Source: an uncultured archaeon
GTDB lineage: Archaea > Aenigmatarchaeota > Aenigmatarchaeia > GW2011-AR5
Direction of reading: 5' to 3'
Assembly (NCBI GenBank): GCA_903825675.1
Contig: CAIKBN010000009.1
Coordinates: 1 to 14,317, forward strand
Length of the DNA: 14,317 bases
The notes below the pieces were generated by a model. That model was not told where the DNA came from and did no database searches. It saw only the letters and a program-made list of their open reading frames with translations. A program made the translations under genes and the position numbers. Shown piece after piece: positions 5,944-13,539 of this stretch (the first letter of the stretch is position 1; the number at the start of each line of letters is the position of its first letter).

Positions 5944-5980
5944 TAATGCACTTTTATCCTTTTTCACCAATTCTAATCCT

Positions 5981-6421
5981 ATGATAAGACTCGGTGCAGT
6001 AGGCATAATCTTCAGGCGTGTAAAAGAAAATGTTTATGAGTTCCTGATACTCAGGAGAAAATTTCTTTGGCACGGATGGGAATTCCCCAAAGGCGGCATC
6101 AAAAAAGGCAAAGAAAATGATGAATCAGCAGTTCTCCGCGAGATTAGAGAAGAAACTGGTTTAGAAGAAGTAAAAATTATTCATAAGCTTCCTGAGAAAA
6201 TGGAATACCAGCACCCGAAGCGGTTTAAATTAGTCGGTATAACAGGCAGCTCGCACTCTGTCTTTCTCGTCGAATATATCAAAGGCGATATAAAATTGTC
6301 GTTCGAGCACTCAGCCTTTAAATGGCTTCCTTACAAAGAAGCCAGAAAAACACTGACATATGACACGCAAAAAAGAATATTAGACTCTGCTTATAGGTAT
6401 TTAATATCGAAAAAACCATAA
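5981..6421 (+). CDS. Nudix hydrolase, Ap4A-hydrolase-like
   Basis: This soluble enzyme of 146 residues cleaves nucleoside diphosphates linked to another moiety. The complete Nudix box runs G39-x5-E45-x7-R53-E54-x2-E57-E58-x-G60-L61, with the metal-binding glutamates present. The approach LILRRKFLWHGWEFPKGG (about 22-39) is typical of asymmetric diadenosine tetraphosphate hydrolases, whose WxFPKGG segment precedes the box. A substrate such as Ap4A or a related dinucleotide is therefore likely but not certain. PEP synthase begins 15 bases after its stop, so the two are probably co-transcribed. The ATG at 5981 lies about 26 bases from a weak TATA-like CTTTTATC (5951-5958). A different Nudix protein is encoded at 9886. 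Confidence 0.9.
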   Translation: MIRLGAVGIIFRRVKENVYEFLILRRKFLWHGWEFPKGGIKKGKENDESAVLREIREETGLEEVKIIHKLPEKMEYQHPKRFKLVGITGSSHSVFLVEYIKGDIKLSFEHSAFKWLPYKEARKTLTYDTQKRILDSAYRYLISKKP

Positions 6422-6436
6422 TAATTAAGTGAGTTC

Positions 6437-8671
6437 ATGACTAAGCATATAATCTTCTTTAAAAAAATCAGAAAGAAGGACGTACCGCTTGTTGGCGGAA
6501 AAACTGCTTCTCTCGGTGAAATGCTGTCCATAGGCCTGCCAGTTCCGAATGGCTTTGCAGTAACAGCAGAAGCCTACAATTATTTTATAAATAAAAATAA
6601 TCTGGACAGAAAAATAAGGCATATAATTAAAGCAGCAGACCTGAAAAATATACATGAGCTTAAGAAAGCAGGATCATCAGTACGTTCATTAATAAAAGGC
6701 GCAGCCTTCCCAGAAGACCTAGCTTTAGAGATCCTTTCTGCATTCCGGAAATTAAAGAGCAAATATGTTGCCACACGAAGTAGTGCTACTGCCGAAGACC
6801 TGCCGAATGCGAGCTTTGCAGGCCAGCATGAAAGCTTCCTAAATGTTTCTGAAAAAAATATATTAACACGTGTTCGTGATTGCTTTACTTCTTTGTTCAC
6901 AGACCGTGCAATCTCATACCGCGAAGACAAAGGCTTTGATCATTTTAAAGTTTATTTAACAGTTGCTGTGCAGAAACAGATATTTAGCAAGGTAAGCGGC
7001 GTTATGTTTACCATCGACCCTGACTCAGGCCATAAAAATTTTACAGTAATCAACAGCAGCTACGGTCTTGGTGATTACATAGTGCAGGGCAAGGTAGTGC
7101 CTGATGAGATATGGATTTTCAAAGAAAAATGCAAGATAATTGACAAGAAGCTTGGTAGAAAGCACATAATGGAAGTGCGGTCTTTAGCAGGTGTAAAGAA
7201 AAAAAGCGTGCCAAAAAGCCTTCAAACTAAATTCTCCATCAGCGATAAGGAGGCAGAAGAGCTCGGAAGGTACGCAAAGCTGATTGAAAAACACTATCAA
7301 ATGCCAATGGACATAGAATGGGCCAAAGGCAGCGATAATAAATTATACATCCTTCAGGCAAGGCCGGAAACTGTTTATGCAATGAAAAATAAAAACATCT
7401 ATCAGGAATTCCGGCTAAAGCAAAAAAGCAAGGTAATTGCCCAGGGTCTTGCTGTAGGCAGGAAGATTGCATCAGGCCCTGTTGTTATAATAAAAGATGC
7501 AAAAGACATACAAAAATTCAGCAAAGGCCAGATTCTTGTAACACGCAAGACAGACCCTGACTGGGAGCCGATAATGAAGATAGCTGCAGGCATAATAACA
7601 GAGGAAGGTGGTCGAACAAGCCACGCTGCAATTGTTTCCCGCGAGCTTGGTGTTCCTTGTATTGTTGGCGTGCCTAATGCAACCAAGCGGCTAAAAAGCA
7701 ACCAGCTAGTTACAATGGACTGCACAGAAGAAACAGGCAAGATATGGTATGGCCCACTGAAATTCTTCGTTACAGAAAGAAGCATAAAAGATATTCCAAG
7801 AACCAAAACCCATATACTGGTTAACATAGGTATGCCAGAAGAAGCAGTTGAGGTTTCTTTATTGCCTGTTGATGGCGTCGGCCTTGCAAGAGAAGAGTTT
7901 ATAATATCCTCCTTTATCGGCGTTCATCCACTGGAGATGATAAAACAGAAAAAAGAGGCAGTTTTTGTAGACAAGCTCGCATACGGCATTGCCAAGATAC
8001 TTGCTGCGTTTTATCCGCGACCTGTTATAGTTCGCTTATCTGATTTCAAAACCAACGAATACCGCACGCTAAAAGGCGGCTCTGCCTATGAGCCAGCAGA
8101 AGAAAACCCGATGATAGGATGGCGTGGCGCATCACGCTATATCAGCAAGGAGTTCGAGCCTGCCTTCCGGCTTGAATGCAAAGCCTTTAAAAAAGTTATT
8201 GACGAGATGGGGCTTACGAATATCAAGATGATGGTGCCTTTTTGCAGAACAATCGAAGAAGCAAAAGCAGTTTTGAAAATCGTCAAAGAAGAAAAGGTAA
8301 AATGCAGCATAGGTGTCATGGCAGAAATACCATCTAACGTTATTCTCGCAGACCAGTTCTCTAGAATATTCGATTTTTTCTCCATAGGCTCAAACGATTT
8401 GACACAGTTAGTCCTCGGATTAGATCGCGACAATAGCATGCTCGCACACGAGTTCAATGAACGCAACCTTGCTGTAAAGCGCATGATCTCGCAGCTAATA
8501 AGAACTGCGCACAAGAACAAGACACCTGTTGGCATATGCGGCCAGGCGCCAAGTGACTACCCGGACTTTACTAAATTCTTAGTAGAGTGCGGTATCGACT
8601 CGATATCAATTAATCCTGATGTTGCTGTGCAGACCAAAATGCTGGTAGCGAAGCTTGAGAAGGCATTATAA
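6437..8671 (+). CDS. ppsA: Phosphoenolpyruvate synthase
   Basis: This enzyme converts pyruvate, ATP and water to phosphoenolpyruvate, AMP and phosphate, opening gluconeogenesis in the cytosol. Its 744 residues show all three parts. The N-terminal ATP-grasp domain has VGGKTASLGEM (about 19-29) and ATRSSATAEDLPNASFAGQ. The swivelling phosphohistidine domain has GGRTSHAAIVSRELGVP with catalytic H396. The C-terminal PEP/pyruvate TIM barrel has VRLSDFKTNEYR, ENPMIGWRGASRY, GSNDLTQLVLGLDRDN and GICGQAPS with catalytic C701. The length is slightly below the roughly 790 of bacterial enzymes but normal for the family. GTGAG lies 9 bases before the ATG. The HD-domain gene starts one base after the stop, so the two are probably translated from one mRNA. 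Confidence 0.96.
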   Translation: MTKHIIFFKKIRKKDVPLVGGKTASLGEMLSIGLPVPNGFAVTAEAYNYFINKNNLDRKIRHIIKAADLKNIHELKKAGSSVRSLIKGAAFPEDLALEILSAFRKLKSKYVATRSSATAEDLPNASFAGQHESFLNVSEKNILTRVRDCFTSLFTDRAISYREDKGFDHFKVYLTVAVQKQIFSKVSGVMFTIDPDSGHKNFTVINSSYGLGDYIVQGKVVPDEIWIFKEKCKIIDKKLGRKHIMEVRSLAGVKKKSVPKSLQTKFSISDKEAEELGRYAKLIEKHYQMPMDIEWAKGSDNKLYILQARPETVYAMKNKNIYQEFRLKQKSKVIAQGLAVGRKIASGPVVIIKDAKDIQKFSKGQILVTRKTDPDWEPIMKIAAGIITEEGGRTSHAAIVSRELGVPCIVGVPNATKRLKSNQLVTMDCTEETGKIWYGPLKFFVTERSIKDIPRTKTHILVNIGMPEEAVEVSLLPVDGVGLAREEFIISSFIGVHPLEMIKQKKEAVFVDKLAYGIAKILAAFYPRPVIVRLSDFKTNEYRTLKGGSAYEPAEENPMIGWRGASRYISKEFEPAFRLECKAFKKVIDEMGLTNIKMMVPFCRTIEEAKAVLKIVKEEKVKCSIGVMAEIPSNVILADQFSRIFDFFSIGSNDLTQLVLGLDRDNSMLAHEFNERNLAVKRMISQLIRTAHKNKTPVGICGQAPSDYPDFTKFLVECGIDSISINPDVAVQTKMLVAKLEKAL

Positions 8672-8672
8672 T

Positions 8673-9455
8673 ATGAAATTTAATATTCCTTCAAAGAAAA
8701 ATAAGAAACTACGACGCATAGTAGCGTTGATCGAAAAAGATAAAAGGCTTGAGCAAATGCTCAAGTGCGCAAATATAACTGCAGTAGACAGGCTTGGCTA
8801 TTCGGATCATGGCTCAACGCATTCGAAAATCGTAGCCAACATCGCACTGAAAATTCTGAGGATACTTACATCTGGGGGTGTAGTTCCAAGCATTGTGAAG
8901 AACTATGAAAAAGATGGCATGGACATGGAAGATGCTGAAGTCGTAGTAGTTATGGCATCATTCATTCATGATATCGGAATGGTTGTGCACAGGGAGAAGC
9001 ACGACCTCTACGGCATTACAGTAGCGCGACCTGTACTTGAAAGGTTGCTCAAGAGCTATCCCCCTGAAAAACTTGAGATAATGACATCAGAGATACTGCA
9101 TGCAATGACGTTCCATGACACGCTCGTACCCCCACTTACTGTTGAAGGAGGAGTAGTGCGCATTGCAGACGGCCTTGACATGGCAGAGGGCAGGGCACGA
9201 ATACCATTTGAAGCAGGGAAAAAAGATATCCATGGTGTGAGTGCTATGGCCATAGAAGACATTAATATAGCAAAAGGAGGGGCAAACGAGAAGCTTGTTC
9301 AGATCAAGATATCGATGTCTAATTCTGCAGGTATTTTCCAAGTTGATGAATTGCTAAAAGACAAGATTACAGGTTCAGGGCTTGCTTATTATATTCATGT
9401 AACAGCTGAAATAACAGGGCCTGAGAAAGGCATACTTGGTAAGATTGAGTTTTAA
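8673..9455 (+). CDS. HD-domain metal-dependent phosphohydrolase
   Basis: This 260-residue protein belongs to the HD superfamily, whose members hydrolyse phosphate esters, often in nucleotides. Metal ligands visible are a histidine in DHGSTH (H46 or H50), the H99-D100 pair in SFIHDIGM, and an aspartate in RIADGLDM (D166 or D169). Further histidines, H106 and H110 in the following HREKH and those in ILHAMTFHD (143-149), extend the site. The last 70 residues form a small alpha/beta tail that I cannot name. The substrate is unknown. The ATG at 8673 was chosen because it follows the PEP synthase stop by one base; an in-frame TTG at 8655 would overlap that gene and is less likely. It is translated probably by coupling, and a T tract follows at 9514. 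Confidence 0.87.
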   Translation: MKFNIPSKKNKKLRRIVALIEKDKRLEQMLKCANITAVDRLGYSDHGSTHSKIVANIALKILRILTSGGVVPSIVKNYEKDGMDMEDAEVVVVMASFIHDIGMVVHREKHDLYGITVARPVLERLLKSYPPEKLEIMTSEILHAMTFHDTLVPPLTVEGGVVRIADGLDMAEGRARIPFEAGKKDIHGVSAMAIEDINIAKGGANEKLVQIKISMSNSAGIFQVDELLKDKITGSGLAYYIHVTAEITGPEKGILGKIEF

Positions 9456-9513
9456 AAATTCTCTGCTGCTAATCATATTCATGTAAAAATATCCCTATGT
9501 TGTAATTGGAACC

Positions 9514-9520
9514 TTTTTTT
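9514..9520 (+). terminator. T7 tract, candidate archaeal terminator
   Basis: Seven T residues lie 58 bases after the HD gene stop and just before the next TATA box. Oligo-T tracts are the main archaeal termination signal, so this plausibly ends the Nudix-ppsA-HD transcript. Confidence 0.4.
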
Positions 9521-9530
9521 ATGAAAGGCA

Positions 9531-9545
9531 AAAAGCTTTATAAAA
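9531..9545 (+). promoter_or_regulatory. BRE/TATA promoter of the 96-residue orphan gene
   Basis: AAAAGCTTTATAAAA contains a purine-rich BRE-like part followed by a strong TTTATAAA box, centred about 26 bases before the ATG at 9566. This is the clearest archaeal promoter in the window and implies a leaderless transcript. Confidence 0.6.
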
Positions 9546-9565
9546 TTTAACGATAAACATATTAA

Positions 9566-9856
9566 ATGGTATCTGATGAAGAAGCAGAGAAAATTCTAAA
9601 TTCTATATATAATAGCCTGCCTTATGTTTATAAAAGAAAATGCGAAGTATGTGCTTCTGGTTCTCATAAGGGTATCATAGTAAGCAAAACCAGCGAATTT
9701 CCTGTCAGGCTTTTTGATCGGCCTGATAGCATCTATTTAATTGAAACTCAAGATGGTTTAGGAGATGCTGTTACAAAAGGGTTGGGAAAAAATGGTTACA
9801 ATGTATCAGAATTGGTGCTCGGAAAACAGGCATTCTATTTTTTTGAACTAAGGTAA
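9566..9856 (+). CDS. Hypothetical protein, 96 residues
   Basis: I do not recognise a family. The small soluble protein starts with an acidic helix (about residues 3-17) and carries a CEVC pair (C26, C29) but no second Cys pair, so any metal site would be incomplete or formed on dimerisation. Residues 35-60 look like beta strands. A glycine-rich stretch, DGLGDAVTKGLGKNGYN, follows, then a hydrophobic C-terminal strand ending FYFFELR. A strong TATA box 26 bases upstream fixes the ATG with fair confidence and argues that the gene is expressed. The second Nudix gene lies 29 bases downstream with its own AT-rich box, so they may or may not share a transcript. Confidence 0.65.
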   Translation: MVSDEEAEKILNSIYNSLPYVYKRKCEVCASGSHKGIIVSKTSEFPVRLFDRPDSIYLIETQDGLGDAVTKGLGKNGYNVSELVLGKQAFYFFELR

Positions 9857-9866
9857 AATAAATACT
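9857..9866 (+). promoter_or_regulatory. Candidate TATA box for the second Nudix gene
   Basis: AAATAAATAC starts right after the upstream stop codon and is centred about 25 bases before the ATG at 9886. A T5 run follows at 9867-9871. Confidence 0.35.
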
Positions 9867-9885
9867 TTTTCTTCTAATTAAGTTA

Positions 9886-10299
9886 ATGCAAGAACAGAAA
9901 AGATATCCTATTACAGTAACAGGCACATTTATCATCGAAGGCAACAAAATACTGCTAATAAAATTCAATGATACCAAAGGCTCTTGGAGCGGCAAGTGGA
10001 CAGTGCCTGGCGGCAAAGTCGAATTCGGCGAGCGCATTTTAGATGCAGTCAAAAGAGAAGCCAACGAGGAAACAGGCCTTGAGGTCGAGCCTATAAAGCT
10101 TATAGAAGTTGATGAGGCAATTGTCGGCGAAGAGCGCCATTATATTTTCCTGAACTACCTCTGCAAAATAGTTGGCGGCAAGCTTAAGCCAAGCAGCGAT
10201 GCTGCTGATGCTAAATGGTTTACCAAGGAAGAACTTGATAAAATCGAGACAAACCATCCTAGCGTCAAGCGAAGCTTGCAGAGAATAGGTTTTCTGTAA
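9886..10299 (+). CDS. Nudix hydrolase, MutT-like
   Basis: This 137-residue soluble protein has a perfect Nudix box: G43-x5-E49-x7-R57-E58-x2-E61-E62-x-G64-L65. The preceding WSGKWTVPGGKVEFGE segment is typical of MutT-type nucleotide sanitation enzymes and of ADP-ribose pyrophosphatases. The N-terminal strand ITVTGTFIIEGNKILLIK starts the fold, and the C-terminal AKWFTKEELDKI is the usual terminal helix region. It is clearly a different subfamily from the Nudix protein at 5981, which has the WEFPKGG signature. Its substrate, perhaps an oxidised nucleotide or a nucleotide sugar, cannot be read from sequence. It converges on the minus-strand gene ending at 10319 with a 19-base gap. Confidence 0.9.
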   Translation: MQEQKRYPITVTGTFIIEGNKILLIKFNDTKGSWSGKWTVPGGKVEFGERILDAVKREANEETGLEVEPIKLIEVDEAIVGEERHYIFLNYLCKIVGGKLKPSSDAADAKWFTKEELDKIETNHPSVKRSLQRIGFL

Positions 10300-10318
10300 A
10301 GAACAAATTCACTATAGT

Positions 10319-10765
10319 TTAATCTTTACATAATTTTTTTAAATAATCTTCAAAAAGTATATAATTTCTAGAGGTTTTTTCTATGTATTCCGGTTGCCTA
10401 GGATGAAAATAACTATTAATACCCTTGCTTAGTAAACCAATCTTGCAGAATGATTTAATAGTTTCTTTCAGTTGTCTTGGGTCTTCTTCAACAAGCTCGC
10501 CTATTTCTTCTAAAGATATTTCATAACAATATTTCTTTCCATGATCATTAGCTCTATACAGTTCATCACTAACCTCATAGAATCCTAGCAAAGCAGCAAA
10601 AACCCTCTGGTTTAGTTCAGAGTTTCTTACCACTTCTCTGGCTTCTTTTAAATCAACAATAAGTTTTGGAGCATCTATGAATTCTTCTCCCTTTTCAGCA
10701 GTTACCATTTTACCACTGGTTAATATCTTTAATCTAAAAATATAAAAAAGCATTTTAAATACCAT
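10319..10765 (-). CDS. Hypothetical protein with winged-helix-like segment
   Basis: The family is not recognised. Residues 53-70 form a helix (RVFAALLGFYEVSDELYR). Residues 83-115 (ISLEEIGELVEED, then PRQLKETIKSFCKIGLLSKG) have the spacing of a winged helix-turn-helix: helix, turn, recognition helix, then 'GLL' leading into a wing. A DNA-binding or regulatory role is therefore possible but unproven. The first 19 residues are oddly hydrophobic and basic (MLFYIFRLKIL) for a cytosolic regulator, and the ATG at 10708 (M20) gives a more natural N-terminus. The ATG at 10753 (M5) is a third option. The gene is divergent from the DUF763 gene, with about 37 bases between the outer starts, so the two may share a promoter region. 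Confidence 0.65.
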   Translation of the reverse strand: MVFKMLFYIFRLKILTSGKMVTAEKGEEFIDAPKLIVDLKEAREVVRNSELNQRVFAALLGFYEVSDELYRANDHGKKYCYEISLEEIGELVEEDPRQLKETIKSFCKIGLLSKGINSYFHPRQPEYIEKTSRNYILFEDYLKKLCKD

Positions 10766-10771
10766 TTTTAG

Positions 10772-10780
10772 ATTTTAATC
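10772..10780 (+). promoter_or_regulatory. Candidate TATA box for the DUF763 gene
   Basis: ATTTTAATC, within the near-palindrome GATTTTAATC, is centred 27 bases before the ATG at 10803, the leaderless spacing. Read on the minus strand it lies about 23 bases before the alternative start at 10753 of the divergent gene. Confidence 0.4.
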
Positions 10781-10802
10781 ATTTTCTCCCCTTATTCTAA
10801 GC

Positions 10803-11885
10803 ATGAGACAAACAGGCATTGCAAATCTACCACTGCATCCTGGAAGAGCACCGCCTTGGTTATTCAGCAGAATGGTAAAATTAGCCAAAGAGATAACAGA
10901 CGTTATAATTTATGAATATTCTAAAGACGAGCTGCTGCGAAGATTATCTGACCCATTCTGGTTCCAGTCACTTTCCTGCGTTCTTGGTTATGACTGGCAC
11001 TCATCAGGCACAACTACAGTTACTTGTGGCGCACTAAAAGAAGCACTAAAGCCTGAACTAGGCATAGCAATCTGCGGCGGCAAAGGCAAAACAAGCAGAA
11101 AAACACCAAGCGAGATAGAAAAATTTGCAGAAGCATTCTCGCTATCCACAAAGAAAACAGAAGAGCTTGTCTATTCATCAAAGATGTCAGCTAAAGTAGA
11201 TAATACAGCAGTCCAGGATGGCTATAATCTTTATCATCATTGCTTTATCTTCACCGAAGATGGCAGCTGGGCAGTTATACAGCAGGGCATGAATACAATT
11301 AACCGCTATGCTCGTCGCTATCACTGGCTTTCTGGTTTTAATTCATTTGTCGAAGAGCCGCACTCTGCGATTTGTTGCGACAAACAGGAAAAAGAAGTCC
11401 TTAACATGGTTGCAAAAGAAAGCAAAGAAGCAAGGAGCGCCTCTATAGATCTGGTCAAGGAGAATATTGGAAAAAAGCTGTCAGGGCAGAATACTCTCAG
11501 AGATTTCTCTATCAAGGTAGAAAAACTAGATCTTCCAAAATGCCACGAAATAAGGAACCTTAGCAAGCAGACTATCACCGCGCTGCAGAGTGCATATGAA
11601 ATCCAGCCAGATAAATATGAAGAGCTTTTAGCCATTCGCGGCATCGGGCCTAAAGCTGTTCGGGCACTTGCCCTGATATCTGAAATTATATACGGCTCTT
11701 CATTATCATGGAAAGACCCTGCAAAATTCAGCTTTGCCCACGGCGGCAAGGACGGCATTCCTTATCCAGTTGACAGGAAAAACATGGACTCGACAACTGA
11801 AATGCTGAAAAATGCAATTAACCATGCAAAAATCGGTGAGCAGGATAAACTGCACGCGATAAGAAGATTGAATGAATTTTTGTGA
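10803..11885 (+). CDS. DUF763 domain-containing protein
   Basis: The opening RQTGIANLPLHPGRAPPWLF, then YEYSKDELLRRLSDPFWFQSL and GYDWHSSGTTTV, is the hallmark of DUF763 (COG1415), a conserved archaeal and thermophile family of about 360-390 residues with no established activity. The central block QDGYNLYHHCFIFTEDGSWAVIQQGMN (about 139-165) is also conserved. Near the C-terminus, LLAIRGIGPKAVRAL (about 275-289) is a helix-hairpin-helix, the non-specific DNA-binding motif, so a nucleic-acid role is likely. The final FSFAHGGKDGIPYPV block is a further family signature. The ATG at 10803 is supported by a TATA-like box 27 bases upstream. It ends stop to stop with the LysRS gene. The family call is firm; the function is unknown. 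Confidence 0.93.
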   Translation: MRQTGIANLPLHPGRAPPWLFSRMVKLAKEITDVIIYEYSKDELLRRLSDPFWFQSLSCVLGYDWHSSGTTTVTCGALKEALKPELGIAICGGKGKTSRKTPSEIEKFAEAFSLSTKKTEELVYSSKMSAKVDNTAVQDGYNLYHHCFIFTEDGSWAVIQQGMNTINRYARRYHWLSGFNSFVEEPHSAICCDKQEKEVLNMVAKESKEARSASIDLVKENIGKKLSGQNTLRDFSIKVEKLDLPKCHEIRNLSKQTITALQSAYEIQPDKYEELLAIRGIGPKAVRALALISEIIYGSSLSWKDPAKFSFAHGGKDGIPYPVDRKNMDSTTEMLKNAINHAKIGEQDKLHAIRRLNEFL

Positions 11886-13532
11886 TTATACAATTTCTTC
11901 CAAAAGCCCTATTATATTTTCCTTTCCAATAACTATTATAAACGGCCCCAGCCTTGGGCCAGAATCCCTGCTCAGGATTATCTGGTACAATATATAGAAA
12001 AATCTCTTAGGCTCAACAGAATTTTCTCTTGCAATATCAAATATGCTTGTTTGTATGTCTTCATCTTTTAGATCGCCTTTAAGCCCTTTTATCAGCAACC
12101 TTATCGCATTTTTCTCATCCGCGTTAAGCTCTTCCGTTATCTTCTCGGGCGCATGCTCATTTAATTTTATTCTTAATTCAGCAGGTGCATATTTCTCTGA
12201 CCAGTTCTTAGCAAGCAGCAGCCTTTTTTGCAGGCAGTCCTTCTCATTTTCTGTAAGCGTTTTTACATGCCCTGTGAATTTTAGCAGCTTTATCGCTCTT
12301 TCTATGCCCTCTTCTGGTTTGCATATCTGCGCGATCAGTGCTGCAAAGGAATAAGGAACATGATTGGCAAAAGCCGGCTTTTTCAGCTGAGATATCTCAA
12401 ACAAACGCTTCATGTGATTGCTCTCTTTTTCATTACCTATCTTAGTCTTGCCGAAATAAATCATCATATGCCTGTCGTAATCATCATACATATCAGGCAG
12501 TTCTCTCCATGAGAAGCTTCTGGTCTTCATAAGCCTTTTATTGTAGAAAAATCTCAGAAGCTCAGGATCAGCAACCTCCAGCCAGGCTTTCGGATATATG
12601 ACATTTCCCTTGCTCGCAGACATTTTTTCCCCGTCTATAAGTATATGCTCATAAAATATCGGAACAGGCATCGGAAAATCTAGTATGCGCTCGCATATCT
12701 CACCATTGACCCACCAAGCGCTCATAGGCACTTGATATTCCTTGCCAGCGCCCTCGCTGACAACCTTCCAGTAAGCCCACTGGCTTGCCCATTCTGATTT
12801 CCACATGAGCTTTCCATTGCCTTTTAGCGGGTCATCATAACCCTCGTAGCCGCAGCCTTTTGCTGTCATAGTCTCGAAACTGTAATCTTTGCAGACATAA
12901 TTTACCTTTTTTCCATCAAAACCAAGAACATGAGGCGTTATAATCTTTCCGCAGTTTTCGCATATAGGAGTCCAAGGGCTCCATCCGCTCTCAAGCGGGT
13001 TTTGCCTGTATTTGTTCTGTATCTCTATGACCTTTTCTATGTTTGTCAATAGAAGTTTTATGTAATCCTTGAAACTGCCTTTTCTGTACTCCTCGCGCAT
13101 CGAGAACTTTTTCATCTTAAGCATTACGAATTCATCCAGTACCTTGAAGTATTCTTCTTTGTTATGCTCTGCATATGATTTGTGGCATCCATGATAATCT
13201 GGTATATCAGTTACAGGCATGCCTATGTACTCCTCATAGCTATTCGGCACACCCTTTGGCAATTTTCTCAGAGGGTCCATGTCCTCAGCAACCCATATCA
13301 ATTCTGCGTTATGGTTTTCCGAGAGCGCCCTTGCAACGCTTTCACCGCGAACCGTATCGCTCAATCTGCCAATATGCAGAACCCCGGATATAGAAGCAGA
13401 CGTCTTGATCGTGTATTTCCTGAATTCCGGTATCGCCTTGTCTATGTAATGAAACTTTTCCCTTTCAATGATCACTTTTGCAATCTGGTCAGCCCAGAAC
13501 AAATCCGCAGGCATTTTTTTCTCTTCAGTCAT
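11886..13532 (-). CDS. lysS: Lysyl-tRNA synthetase, class I
   Basis: This enzyme charges tRNA-Lys with lysine in the cytosol. It is the class I form of most archaea and a few bacteria, unrelated to the class II form. Its 548 residues are close to the family's usual 520-550. The class I signatures are HIGR (H53-R56, in SGVLHIGRLSD) and KMSAS (303-307). A zinc ribbon between them uses C191, C194, C214 and C227 (CENC...VCKDY...KGCGYEG). Further conserved blocks are PVPIFYEHILIDGEKMS and LRFFYNKR. The C-terminal 170 residues are the helical anticodon-binding region. It starts at ATG 13532, 7 bases after the stop of the transporter gene on the same strand, so they may be co-transcribed. Confidence 0.96.
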   Translation of the reverse strand: MTEEKKMPADLFWADQIAKVIIEREKFHYIDKAIPEFRKYTIKTSASISGVLHIGRLSDTVRGESVARALSENHNAELIWVAEDMDPLRKLPKGVPNSYEEYIGMPVTDIPDYHGCHKSYAEHNKEEYFKVLDEFVMLKMKKFSMREEYRKGSFKDYIKLLLTNIEKVIEIQNKYRQNPLESGWSPWTPICENCGKIITPHVLGFDGKKVNYVCKDYSFETMTAKGCGYEGYDDPLKGNGKLMWKSEWASQWAYWKVVSEGAGKEYQVPMSAWWVNGEICERILDFPMPVPIFYEHILIDGEKMSASKGNVIYPKAWLEVADPELLRFFYNKRLMKTRSFSWRELPDMYDDYDRHMMIYFGKTKIGNEKESNHMKRLFEISQLKKPAFANHVPYSFAALIAQICKPEEGIERAIKLLKFTGHVKTLTENEKDCLQKRLLLAKNWSEKYAPAELRIKLNEHAPEKITEELNADEKNAIRLLIKGLKGDLKDEDIQTSIFDIARENSVEPKRFFYILYQIILSRDSGPRLGPFIIVIGKENIIGLLEEIV

Positions 13533-13539
13533 ACGATCA

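Noticed and set aside
6580..8535. Several minus-strand frames within the PEP synthase gene
   Set aside because: They are antisense shadows of a complete enzyme with both catalytic residues.
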